From: Sipunculus nudus
Taxonomy: Eukaryota; Annelida; Sipuncula; Golfingiida; Sipunculidae
Length of the DNA: 64,000 bases
Reading direction: 5' to 3'
Assembly: GCA_026874595.1 (NCBI GenBank)
Contig: CM049314.1
Span: forward strand, 30,517,729 to 30,581,728
Part shown: positions 1-11,825 of the stretch, in pieces
Layout of the letters: every line of letters starts with the position of its first letter
How positions within the stretch are numbered: position 1 is the stretch's first letter
Program-made: the position numbers and the translations under genes
Notes under the pieces: generated by a model
The model's database searches: none
Seen by the model: the letters and a program-made list of their open reading frames with translations, nothing else
What the model was told of the DNA's origin: nothing

Positions 1-347
1 GGTTTAACAGGATACAGGGTTCTTATGTAAATAGTACTATAGAATGATTCAATAATTCCAACAAATAGGTTACACATAGTAGATTTTAGGTACAAATTAG
101 GTACACTTTAGAAAAATAGATTCTACAGGCCTGCATCCAATCTAATTATCCTCGCTAACGAAGTTAATTACACACCTATCCCCATTAGTCATTACAGGTG
201 AACAGGTGCTATACTGAAGTAATCAATTTTTAAATACCATCATACATTGTTTCGCAGAATCACGGGAATACAGACAATGTCTATGCCCTTTAAGTATCGA
301 TTATGCTTGTCCTGTGATCGACTTTCCAGTAGATATTGCGAGAGAAA

Positions 348-1779
348 ATGCTCACTTTAAGTCTGCTTTACCTAACCTTGGGTATATTTCATTTAGTTAC
401 ATGTCAAAACATAATGCTGGTGGCGCTTGCATACCCTAATGATGTTAATACGTTTTTACATGTTGTGGCGATAATCAGTCATAAAGGGTATAATGTAACA
501 TTAGTGGTACCTGAATATGTAATACATGATGGAATGAATTATTCGATGTTCTCAGTTGTGACCATTAAATCTGATGTTTTACAGGGCCCGTTTAAACAAG
601 GATTGACTGAAGGTCTAATTCAATCAGTTATTGAGGGATCATGGATTAGACAAATTGCATACTTGTATGAAGGTCACGTGGCCTTAGAAGAGACATGCAC
701 TCATATGCTACAAGACAGCGGTGTCATTAAGGAATTAGAAGCGAGGCAATTTGATTTTGCAGTGGCAGGTTTCCCTGCCTGTTCTGCTTACCTACTACAT
801 TTATTGTCTGTACCATTCACGCAGTTACATGTAAATCATGATTTTTCTTAATTACCAGCCAGACCCTGTGAGACAATAATTCAAAGAAAGGTCTCTACAT
901 TAGAGACCATTTTGAATGTATTTCTAATGGTAACTTTGGAACTCATATCAGCTGTTAAGGAGAAAGAAAGATCTTCTTTACTCAAGGAAAAGAACCTCGT
1001 GGGATCTCACAGTTTGGTTCTCCATTCTCGGGCATCATTTATTTTACTTAGTCCATTCATGGACTTCCCTTATTCGAGGAATCCAGGCGTTATCTACATT
1101 GGGCAGCTCCCAGTCTCACTGCCACAAGAATTACTCCTAAATTTAAAAGCATATGTCGAAGATTCTCTAGAAGGGTTAGTTTTAGTGTCATTTGGTAGCT
1201 GGGTTGTTATTTCGGAGTACCTAACACGAATATTTCTGGAAGCGTTCGCCGGGCTCCCGTATCGTTTCATTCTGAAGTCAGATAAGAAAAACCTCGCGCC
1301 TTTACCCACCAATGTTTTGATTTACCCGTGGATACCCTTCAATGAACTTTTGTCTCACAGAAAAACGAAACTCATTCAGTCATAAACACGCTTCAGGATG
1401 CAACGTATCACGGTGTACCCTCAGTTGTTATTCCTTTTTGGTATGATCAGCAATATAATGGATTTGCTTCCGAAATCAGAGGCTATGGTATGGTGTTAAG
1501 TGTTCATAATTTGAATGTTTTGACTATACGGCAAACAATTTATATTGCAATAAACAATAAAACATTTTCGATGACGGCAAAGGAATTTTCAGTCAAGTGC
1601 GGACAGTTTAGACCAATGGTTGAGGGTTTTAATGAAATATGATAGAAGACCATTTGATACAGAAGATCCTGAATATATGATATGTATTCATCTCCACATG
1701 ATTTACATTTATTCCGTTATTGTTGTCGCTGTTATCACTATATGTACGTTCTTATTTTCGTATACATTTTTCGAATAAT
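348..1779 (+). pseudogene. UDP-glucuronosyltransferase pseudogene, copy 1
   Basis: The intact parent would be an ER-membrane enzyme that conjugates UDP-sugars to small lipophilic compounds. From ATG 348 there is a signal peptide (hydrophobic MLTLSLLYLTLGIFHLVTCQ) and then a UGT-like N-terminal half up to about 845. A 1-bp shift creates a TAA at 849-851. The same frame resumes at about 912 and holds the C-terminal half, including LVSFGSWV near 1190 and the YPWIPFNELL region near 1325. The UGT signature at about 1370-1400 has lost its HGG core through a deletion of roughly 10 bp. Further on, SVVIPFWYDQQYNGFA remains readable, followed by a C-terminal membrane segment around 1690-1760. At least three disabling lesions are visible, so no functional protein is expected. 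The copy at 18.4-19.35 kb retains the signature missing here. Confidence 0.85.
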
Positions 1780-3102
1780 ATTTCCTAAAGTTAAAAACGA
1801 CTAATGTTAATGGTCACTTTTAATGTAATTTCGAGTCCGGCATTCTAGATCTGGTCATGGTTCATGTTCATTAGTAAACACGGTAGGTATGTTTCAGTAT
1901 ATTACCTTATCCTGTAGGTGAAATAAAGTTAGATATGAACTTACGTCTTATCTTTGAATTTGTAGTACCTGCATGAGGTAGTATCCAAATGATTGTATAT
2001 CTCAAAATACTGGCTGAAATAAGCGTAAGAAATTCGGTTTGGCAGGCAATATTTGTGCTTATAGGATCCTCCGATGGCATTGCGAGTCTGAAAATCGCTT
2101 AGTATTTGTATGTCAGCATTAAAAAGCCAGAAATATTTATAATAACCTGACAAACATTAGCAGTCATGTATTTGTTATATGACTTTATGAATAACACATT
2201 CCGCTTCAGTTGTATGCTATTTCAGTAAGACGAGTATGCCAGGCAGAAAGGTAACAATTCACACGAAAATCATTAAAGATCCTTTGATTGGAATAAATAC
2301 TTTGACAAAGTGGGGCACATTAAAGAAAAAATAATTCTTAATAAATCGAATGCCTCGATTTATGAAGAAAACATTGTAAAGGGTGAGGTGTTAATTATCG
2401 TTTGAACTGCTACTTCCATCAACAGCCATACTTTCCATTTGTCATAGCATCATCGTTTTCAGTTATTGATTACCTAGGTAAACTATTATATTAAACATTG
2501 TCCTTCAAGAAAATATGTTCCTCTTTAAAAGTAACAGACTGTAATTCTCTGTGATTTCCATTCATTAAGTAAATGAATCGCATGAATGTATTAAAATGAT
2601 GGCAAATGATGGGAAAAAAGGACGCAATTACAGCTTTAATATGACTGTATTCATAGGTATTCTTAAAGTGTCTTTAACAACGTTGCAATTTTATTAAAAT
2701 ATCCTGAATAAAGACCTATATTTGTTACGCCAATTGTAAAAGGGCTGTAAATCTTTTTTTAAATTCACCACAACAAGTACAATAACATACGGCAGTGGTA
2801 AATGCAATGGTGACAAAAAAATAAATATTGAGCATGGAAATAGCATATATGTATAACATATACATGTTGATAATGATTAGGTATGGTTGGTAACCTGTAA
2901 ACGTTTCTCCGTACTTCAGGTAAGTATTTATCCATTTATCTATGACATAAATACCAGAAAAAACTTTCAGTTTTCATCATAATTTTCACGCAATTTTCTC
3001 GGCGCGAGTAGGTTATTATTATTATTAAAACATATTTATTCAGGGTAGCCCGTTCAGACAAGATTGTCTGATCTGCCACAGGGCCCTGTTGGGCTATACC
3101 AT
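1780..3102. other. AT-rich non-coding sequence downstream of the UGT pseudogene
   Basis: I see no supported gene. The first 250 bases are similar to 19360-19600 behind the other UGT copy, so they belong to the duplicated block. The rest is AT-rich, with only short chance reading frames. Confidence 0.5.
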
Positions 3103-3870
3103 TTATACAACGGTTAAAACATTTAAAATGCAATCAGAATAAATAAAAGTGACTAAATATAAAATTATGGAGTACGATGGTATATAAAACATGAAAATAT
3201 TTAACTGAAATTTAACGTAATATAAAGCAAGATGTGATATTAAACATGAATATAAAACTATAACAGGCAACGTAATATACAAGAGAATCATGAGCGCATG
3301 CGCCTGTAAGGAGGAGCAGTTTCTTTGAGCTTCATTTAATGTGTTCCACAAAATAGGACCTCGGCATAAAAATGATTTCTTGAAGTAGTCTGTCCGAGGG
3401 TTGGGTACATACAATTTATTAGATAGCTATTGCGTGTATCCTGTGGTGGACTTGGTGAACAAAAGTGAACCGGTCGTTCATATAGGATCGACTTAAGTTA
3501 TTCAGACATTTAAACATGAGGATGCGAATCAGATATTCATGTCTTTGTTCAACTGATTTAATGCTCAGGGACTAACGAATAGCTGTAATGCTATATTCAT
3601 GATTAAAATTGCGACTTATAATACGTGCACTCGATTTTGAAGACTTTGAATCCGAGTAAGATATGAGGAAGGCGCATTTCCCCAGATTGTGAGGCCGTAG
3701 GCAATATGTGGCTGAATCAGGACAGTGTACATTTTCATTGCGGTGTCTTGAGGTATGTATCGACTGCACCTAAAGAGTGCACCTACTTTAGAGGAGAGCT
3801 TTTTGCAAACTTGTTCAGAGTGATCGGACCATGTTAGGTTTTCATTAAGCACTAACCCCAAGTGAGTAAG
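3103..3870 (-). mobile_element. Non-LTR retrotransposon fragment (end of reverse transcriptase ORF)
   Basis: Reading leftward from 3861, the translation has the thumb and C-terminal pattern of CR1/Jockey-like reverse transcriptases: LGL.LNENLTWSDH, then Y.VLIQPHIAYG..IWGNA and IQ.LQNR. After one frame change near 3620 it continues through SVEQRHEYLIRILMFKC (about 3500-3560). It ends with VPNPRTDYFKKSF and GPILWNTL (about 3350-3410), the typical tail of such ORFs. The endonuclease and catalytic palm are absent, so this is a 5'-truncated, frameshifted copy. The corresponding part of the right duplication copy lacks it. Clade assignment is by pattern only. Confidence 0.8.
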
Positions 3871-5342
3871 ATAGACTCATTAACTGCGGCTGTTAATGGT
3901 TTTCGTAACGTGTCCATTTTTAATTGATCAAGAGAGAGTACTAAACCATAACTTTAAGACACGGCAACCGTTATAAAACTGGTCAAAATCAAAGGGAATG
4001 ATAAGTGAAGGAACACCGTTGTAGACTGTTTCACTGAGGGTTTTGAGAAATCCAGGAGAGTAGGATTTCGTCTAGAGAAAGCAGATCATTGCATACAGCA
4101 ATGGGTTTAGTTTCCTTGGTTCCAAATGTTCAACATGAATGATGTTGGCTGGCTTTGGATTTTGGAATTAAGTAAAATGGTTGCAGATAATAAAATATGC
4201 TTTAATCTAATCAATCAGTTTTCCTAAGAGAACCTCCATTTGCCCCGGGAAGAACTTTGTTGAGCGATCACGTTCCTTATATGTTTACTGTTTACTTTGA
4301 AAAGCACTGTTAATTTGAGCGTATGGAATGTTCAGCTTGTACGGTAGGTATGCAGCGCACGGAGTTACACCAATAATGGCAAAATTGTGTAGATCACTAG
4401 ATAAATGTAGCAGTAAATCAATGTCATTTAGTAGCTAGTCGCATATATCTTCGCATCATGAATCGTCTAATATGAGAACCATCGAGTATAGCATTAACCA
4501 ATCCGTAATCTCGCTCCTTGATTGCTTTCAGCTCGGTAAGTCTCCCATATGTTTTGACCTTGAGTCTTTAAAGTTCTTTGATGTGAACTGATACAAACGT
4601 TGGTAGTAATAGGGTGACATGGTACACTCTGTTAGTAAGCAGATTCTCTCTTCGTACAGCAGTGCGCACACCGCTTGGGTCAGCAATAGGCACAAAGTGT
4701 AGTTTGTTGCATTTAATGAGACAGATTAAAGCAACTGATTAATACTAGCATGCTAAATTCTCTTTGTACCCATGATAATTATTAGGAAACTTTCCGTCTC
4801 CGTTTACGTTTTTATGCGTTTAGATATTCAAAATATGCGGGACCTACTTTGCAATACCCAGAGGAGACAGTTCTGATGTAACGTACATGCACATGACAGA
4901 TCATTTAGCAGATGACCTTTTTCCGACAGACAAAATTTTTATTTGTAGTACAAATCACCTGATTTGTATTTCTGATTCATGGTAACTATTTCCTATCATC
5001 TAGCCTAACATATGCAAATATAATTATGTAAATCTTGCCCCAGTATAACTCATCTTTCATTTTTAAGGCCAACGTCCCGCATGCATATCACACATATTGA
5101 TATACATGCAGGCTTCGGTACGTATTATGATATTAGTAACATGTAATAGAATAAACTCACAATTTACATTCAATATATATTTACAAAATTAACATTAAAC
5201 CTTAATGTCTAGAATGATAATAGAATATGCAACTCAACTTCAACTCAACTTCATCTTGACGCTAAAATATTTCAAACGAATATGAACACAATAAAATACA
5301 ACTGGGTAATTAAACCACGAACATTGAGCACTTGGAAGGTAT
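3871..5342. other. Intergenic sequence shared with 20.5-21.3 kb
   Basis: No gene seen. From about 4240 to 5100 the sequence is similar to 20500-21340 in the right copy (for example TCTCGCTCCTTGATTGCTTT near 4510 and again near 20800). It therefore belongs to the old duplicated block. Homology ends near 5100, where the LINE-bearing part starts. Confidence 0.6.
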
Positions 5343-8300
5343 TCAAGTGATTAGGTTTAAAAGGATTTTGTTCCATTTATACAAATGATTTTGCATAACA
5401 TTTTTGTTCTCTGCCACCTTACGCTCAAACAGTTCCATTTTTGTGTACATGCTTCTTAAAAATTGTAAGGTTGGAGTGTTCACGTCATTTCGACAGTTGA
5501 ATATTACAAACTTATAGATTAATAGCAATGTGTCAATATGGCTTTTATTTTCATAATGCTCTGCACATCCTGTATAAATTAACGACTTGCACATATCTGG
5601 CATCACAAATCCAGTATTTACAGCCCATTCAATTATCTGGTTATAGAACGAAAGACTCACAGTGCATTCACAAAATATATGTGTGATCGTCTCTTCTTCA
5701 TTTAAACAATACGAGCATTTATTTGTGTCTATTAATTTCCATTTATACAATTTGTCGTTTACCGATAAATATTATGAAGAATCCTGTACTGGAATTGTCT
5801 GAAATACATATCAAGCGTGACAGAATAAACATGATTTAATGCTTGTTTCCACGAAGTGTTTTGGTTTAACATAGTTTCTACTTTTTCTTTATTTGTTGGA
5901 TCACAACTTTTTTCTGGCACAGTTTTCAATACAGCCATTTTAAAATCTAAATTACTGGTATCTAAATCACTTCTTCTTAGGAAAAAAAAACTCCCCATAA
6001 CATCAATTTCATCCGCTTTGTCTGGTATTTTGTTATTCTTTATCACACATTTCCATTCCGACGGTAACGCATGCATAATAGATATGTAGTGAATATAACA
6101 TTTATTGTAATATTTTGAGCCAGGCAGTAAAATATCTGCTAATCGTCGTTAAGTTCCATTTTTTTAAACAATTGGAATATATATTTTATACCAAGGTCAT
6201 TCATAAACTTGTTATAAACCGTCTTACCTACAACCTGAATATATTTATTGTTCCATAGCTGCTGTAAACAAATATCTACAACTCCTTTTGGGCTTTTTGA
6301 AGTAAAATAAGCCCATGACTTCAAACAGTGACAATAAAATTTTGTCATTTTTCCTTCAATTAATCCCGGATCGAAATTTGCACCAATATTATCTATGCCC
6401 CCGATATTTCTGAAAAACAAGTTTGGGAACGAATGTTTGTTAAATTCTTTAATCTGCAAATCCACATAATTCTCTGACTATCTATATTGTTCCTATATCA
6501 GGTTATTTTAAACTTCCACTTTCCATATCACAGATTAATACTTCATATTTAATTTTTGGTTTTCTTCCAAACCATATAAAATCAACGATGCAATTTTTGA
6601 TTTTTTGGTGAATTCTTTTGGTGGCTCTATGATATTAAGAACGTACAAAATCTTGGATATACCAATTCATTTTAACAGTGTGTTTCTTCCGAAAATTGTT
6701 AAGGCTCTCTTTCTCCAGTAGTTTAATACCGTTTTCATCTTCTCATACACACTTTCAAAATGTAATTCTTATGACAATTTCTCGTTATATGTACAATGTA
6801 TTCCAAGTAATTTTATTGCCTCATTATGTATATATGCTCATTATGTTTGATCTCTCTGCTGCCATTGTGTGCATACTCACTTTTCTCATAATTTATTTTA
6901 ACTGAGGACACATTGCCGAACACAGAGCAGCACTCATAGAATCAAGGTCTTTCAGAAAAAAGTGGTATCATCAGCAAATAAACTCATTTTTATTTCGCAG
7001 TTGTTAATACAAATTCCCCTCACTTTATCTGATTGACGAACCGCTATGGCCAGGACTTTAATAACAAGCAAGAAAAAGGTTAAAGGGTCTCCCTGACAGG
7101 TACCTCTTTTTCCAGGAGAGAAATACATCACCAAATCCAAAACTTTTAAGGGTGGTATATAGAAACACATAATCAATCGAATCGAAAGCCGCTGCAAAAT
7201 AAACGGCTAACATAATTGCTTTATACCTAAAATTCAAAGAGAAATGGAATATATCATTAATCAGATGAGAGGTATCTGATATTTTCCTGTTTTTTTATAA
7301 ATGCAGTCTGTTTCTCGCCAATTAATTTTGGTAAAATTTTCTGTAATCTCTTAACTTATATTTTACTTTTTGTTTTAACATCGACATTAACCAAACTTAT
7401 TGGTCTCCATGACGACATTTATCTGTCATCTTTTCCCCTTTTTTCTGTGAATTTAATTACAGCTTGTCTTTGACTGGCTGTTAATGATCCGTTAGAAATA
7501 TCGCTGTTCAAACAGCAGAATAAGTCATCAGCCAGAAGATCAAAAAAGGTAATATAGAATTCATTAGGTAGACCATCGTTTCCTGGTGTTTTATTAGTTT
7601 TCTTTCCTTTAACGCTTCTAGTATATCCTTTTTATCAATTGCGGCATCGCAAATACGAGCCTCAGTATCTGATAATGTCGGGATCTTTAGTTTAGATAAG
7701 AAATTTGAGCAATATAAATCACTTATGTTAGTCGTCCGTGAATATTTCATTTGGTAAAAGGATTTGATCTCATCCATAATTTCTTTCGGTGAGCTTAACT
7801 CTTTCGCCTTTGCAATTAATTTCTTTATAATTGAATTAAGTTTGTTTCTTGTTTTTCTAAATTGAAGAAATATTTAGTACAATGTTCTCCTTCTTCAAAC
7901 CATTTGACTCTTGATCTTATAATTTGTCCTTCTGTAACACGTGCATAATACTCTTTAAGTTTTTGTTTAGATATATCATATAAACTTTGGCTGGACTGGT
8001 CATTTCTATTTAAATTGTTTTCGGCTCCCGCTAATTTTTCTCCAGAGAAATGAGATCCGATCTTCTTTCCTCTATTTTTCTAATATTGAATTTTAAATAT
8101 TCCCACCATTGCTGATCGTTTAGATATTTCTTTTGCTTTGTCCTCAAGTGCTTTATATTGTTTTGTATAAGTAATATATAATCTGGGCCATTCAGTAATG
8201 AAACATTTAGTTTCCAAAAGGAAGGGCCGTGAGTTTGGTTCGACACTGAACCTACCGAGCAGATGACGGCCGAATGGTCAGTTATGATTACTGGTTTTAT

Positions 8301-9006
8301 CGAAATATTGCTAACATGTGCATTTAGCTCAGCTCCAACAAAGAGATAATCCAGTCTCCGTTGCCTTATAGGCGTTTTTGACCTCCATGTATACTGGGAG
8401 TTTCCTGGGTGTATTAATCTTCAAAGATCAATTAATCCAATATTCAGATAAAATAGATTTTAATAGGTTTACTGATTTAGGCTTTGACTTAAAATTAGCT
8501 TCATCTGCATCAATATGACTTAAGCATAGGTTAAAATCTTCTCCCCATATTATATTAGTGTCTGTATTAAGAGTAAGTATTTCTAGTATACTTGAGATTT
8601 TATTCAAAAAAGTAATTGTTCGGTCTCAGTATTTGGAGCATACGTGTTTATAAAAAATATTTTTTACCATTTATCACTGCTTTCATTAAAATATAGCGGC
8701 CATTTGTATCGGTATATTTAGTTATCGCCTCCAAGTCAATATTTATCCCGACTAGAATCATGACCCCTCTCGCTAAATTTGTGCCATGAGAAAAGAAAAT
8801 AGCTCCTGGCCCTTCTTTCCTTCATTGCGTTTCCACATTTCCTGTACTGTTTCCTGCAAAAATTTAATACTATCGGCACTTTTTTCATTTGATAACCAAT
8901 TGTATATTTGATTTCCTTTCTTACTTTTGCCAAAGCCTCTTACATTTAGCGTTATTACCGAAAAATTGAATTGAGTATACGTAGTCGATTGTTTCTCCTC
9001 ATGCAT
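5343..9006 (-). mobile_element. Tx1/L1-like LINE, degenerate but near full-length pol ORF
   Basis: Read right to left, the translation starts with an apurinic-type endonuclease: SVITLNVRGFGKS near 8940, LQETVQ near 8840, LARGVMILV-like residues in the neighbouring frame near 8760, and a GEDFN motif near 8540. The linker follows. The reverse transcriptase has a KRGTCQGDPLT palm motif near 7100 and FADDTTFF near 6960. A long C-terminal region ends with a CCHC-like cysteine cluster (CSYCLNEEETITHIFCEC, about 5640-5715) and a stop at 5343. Such elements copy their RNA by target-primed reverse transcription. Many frameshifts and stops make this copy inactive. I did not find a clear poly(A) or target duplication. 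It is absent from the right duplication copy. The zinc-knuckle tail plus RGTxQGDP supports L1/Tx1 rather than CR1 or RTE. Confidence 0.85.
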
Positions 9007-9671
9007 GTATATTTCATCCGATAGACTTTGTTCCTGATCTTTACTTTAAACCCAGTTATAACAACATACACATATTATCAAATGACTCAATATAAAGTAT
9101 AACTATGCTTAAACTCAGCTTATCCCGACACATATACCCCGAACCTGACATGTTAACTGAATAACAAGTCTTGACAACATAACAAATAAAGAAAATTATA
9201 ATAAAATTCATATATGAAGCGAAAAAAGACGCTTTTGGCGCTGTTCGAGAAATGCAAGTTTGTAGCAGTAAATAAAATATATGCTAAATGCTTGCGGATA
9301 TTCGATATGAAGCCAAAAAATTATATTTGTTTGAGTAACAAAAAAATATATAAAGAATTTTATACTCGTAGTATTTTTTTGAAATTCCAGAAAAAAAACA
9401 GCATACCATGATTGTTAACACCATACTATGATATATTAAATGACACAGCATAAATCTCATAAGGCAAGATCTCTATCTCGAAAAAAAATTAAACTTTCAT
9501 GTTAATTGCATACAATTTTTGAAGCTCGAAGTAAAATCATAAGGATTAAAAATTGGTATCAACTTTATTCCATCTATGAGCCACAAATTATCATTTTACA
9601 TATAAATAATAAGACATGTAAGACATTCTGAATATCCTACTTGAGCCCGAAGTATCAGCGACCATTGGTAT
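9007..9671. other. AT-rich intergenic sequence
   Basis: No gene seen. From about 9410 onward it aligns with 25000-25230 in the right duplication copy. The segment before that has no partner and may include the LINE 5' UTR. Confidence 0.5.
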
Positions 9672-10284
9672 TGTTATGCATTTACTGTGGCTACGTAAGT
9701 GACGGCGGGCGGTGAAGCATAACACCACAAAAAACAACAGTCTAACAATCGAAACACACAGGAACTCGAATCGTGTTTATTCAGCGGACTATTTATTAAC
9801 GTGAACAATTGGAACTGGTCTTGTTATACGCACCGCTACGTCACGACGCGTATTCATATAAAAACACCACATGCCTAACCTCGTATGAGCTGCACATGTT
9901 ACCCGAACTGTCGAGTGGTAACAAGGCTTGGTTTTCTTTTTGGACGTTACGTTTTCATTTGTTGAAGATGGACTTTGTTATACTGTGAGCGGCTCCTCCG
10001 CAGACCCAAGGGTCATATCCGTATCTGTATTCTAGACACTATGTTGTTTATTGTGATTCGGAGACACACCTACTTCTACTTCAGAGCTAAGCTTTACGTA
10101 TGTATCAAGGATGAGTGCCTCACCTGGACCGTTTTTATTGAAGTGAACTAAATCAAACCTGCTTTCCTGTATATATTGTAAATTATGATTTGTACATTAT
10201 ACATATTGTTATCGCTTTATGAGTCTTTCTTGAATTGAGTTGGTTGCGTGTCGAACACTGATGAAAATTTAGTTACACGTAACA
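9672..10284 (+). mobile_element. Solo LTR of an LTR retrotransposon (613 bp)
   Basis: The segment starts TGTTATGC and ends CGTAACA, the usual TG...CA ends with a matching TGTTA/TAACA terminal inversion. It is flanked on both sides by GTAT (9668-9671 and 10285-10288). The duplicated copy of this locus has the empty site at about 25223-25240, with one GTAT and no insert. A TATA-like CATATAAAAAC lies near 9855, which suggests plus orientation. No internal coding region is present, so it most likely arose by recombination between two LTRs. A 4-bp duplication fits Gypsy-like integrases, but the family cannot be settled from one LTR. Confidence 0.8.
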
Positions 10285-10927
10285 GTATACATCTGGCCTA
10301 TCATATTATTTTTTATACATTTTGTCAATATATTGAATCACTGAGCATTAGAGATCATTCTTTGCATAGCTACTAGGCATCTACTCGGACGACGCTTTAT
10401 TGAAGATAGCCTGAGCCTGGTTGTGTGCCAGGTGCCCTCTTTTTCATTTTGCCCTAGGGACCGTATAATGGCTTACCCAGGGACGCAATTTCCATTCGCA
10501 ATATGGGGGGGGGGGGGGACTTCGACACCCCGTCCCACCCCCCCACACACACTGAAAAGTTAAGGTTGCAAAATCAATAGAGTTAGGGTTGTCAAATGGC
10601 TGTGCTTATAGGAACAACCCATTTTGATAAATATATTTTAGACAGCCCTGCACGATTGGCAAAATGTTGTCAAATGTTTAGACGTGACAACCTATGGTTT
10701 GTCATGGATCTGTCAAGTTCATCCGCTTGTTTGTTAATTACGATCCCTTCTTTAATTTATAATAATTATTAATAGGCTAATAAATATATATATAGTCTTG
10801 CTTTCTCTCTTTTTCTCTCTCTCTCTCTCTGCTTCTATCTCATTCTACTTGTATACATATATGTATATATACTTTAATTTATATATATTTTAGAGCTCTC
10901 ATTTATTATTTCCCCCTATATATATGT

Positions 10928-10928
<1 letters not shown>

Positions 10929-10998
<70 letters not shown>
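10929..10998. repeat. (TA)n microsatellite
   Basis: An almost pure TA tract with one interruption. A comparable tract sits at the equivalent place of the right duplication copy (25923-25981), so it predates the duplication. Confidence 0.95.
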
Positions 10999-11001
<3 letters not shown>

Positions 11002-11470
11002 AACATATATATGCAAGTAAAGCATTTATTTATTAGTCTTAGGTGTATCTGTGATGTGTATTTGTCTGCAACAGTTTGTACGCCTGATTAATTCCTGGAA
11101 TGGAACAGGTTCCTCTCAGACTTTTATTTCGGTGTTCACTGAACGAATGTGTGCCTTTATCTAATTGTCATCCTCCATCATAAATTTATCTTTTTATTGT
11201 CAGCTTTAGCTTCTGCTCTTGAGCCGCACATATGCCTGGATCACTCCTTCCGCTTGAGTTTACAAATCTCTACCAAGAGTGCTTCCTCCGGAGTGTAGGA
11301 ATCAGCACAAAAATAAAAAAATATGTCAAATTCAATCAGAAATACTCTGCATATGACAGGATTGTGTGCTGGACCTTATGTACATTGAATACGCATGTAC
11401 ATTGATAACCTGTATAAGTACAAATATGTGATATAATTGGTATAATTTATTAGTCAGAGACTTGAAGTAA

Positions 11471-11472
11471 AG

Positions 11473-11517
<45 letters not shown>
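11471..11517. repeat. (TA)n microsatellite
   Basis: Pure TA dinucleotide run. Confidence 0.95.
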
Positions 11518-11519
<2 letters not shown>

Positions 11520-11809
11520 TATATATTGACCGTTTATGTTTTATATAGAAGCTGACTGTATTCATGAACTGGCTCATACACAAATCTATAATTATCATTA
11601 TATCGCATGAATATCAAACCCTCATTGTTTCCCAGAAAAGAAGCGAAGAGCATTATTCAACGTTACATATTTAGAATTCACTCACATTTTGTACTTTGTT
11701 ATATTCTCATGTAAGGCCCACAATACGCTCCACACTCCGCGGTTACGCTATGCTCAACTATTCGCTACACTTCCCACTGCATTAAACCGCGGTTGCAGTT
11801 AAGGTTTTG

Positions 11810-11825
11810 CCAGCAGGGGGTGCTG
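11810..11825 (+). promoter_or_regulatory. CTCF-like motif CCAGCAGGGGGTGCTG
   Basis: A single isolated match to the core pattern known for CTCF (CCASYAGRKGGCRS), with one T instead of C. Binding is only a possibility. It is not part of a recognisable repeat. Confidence 0.25.
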
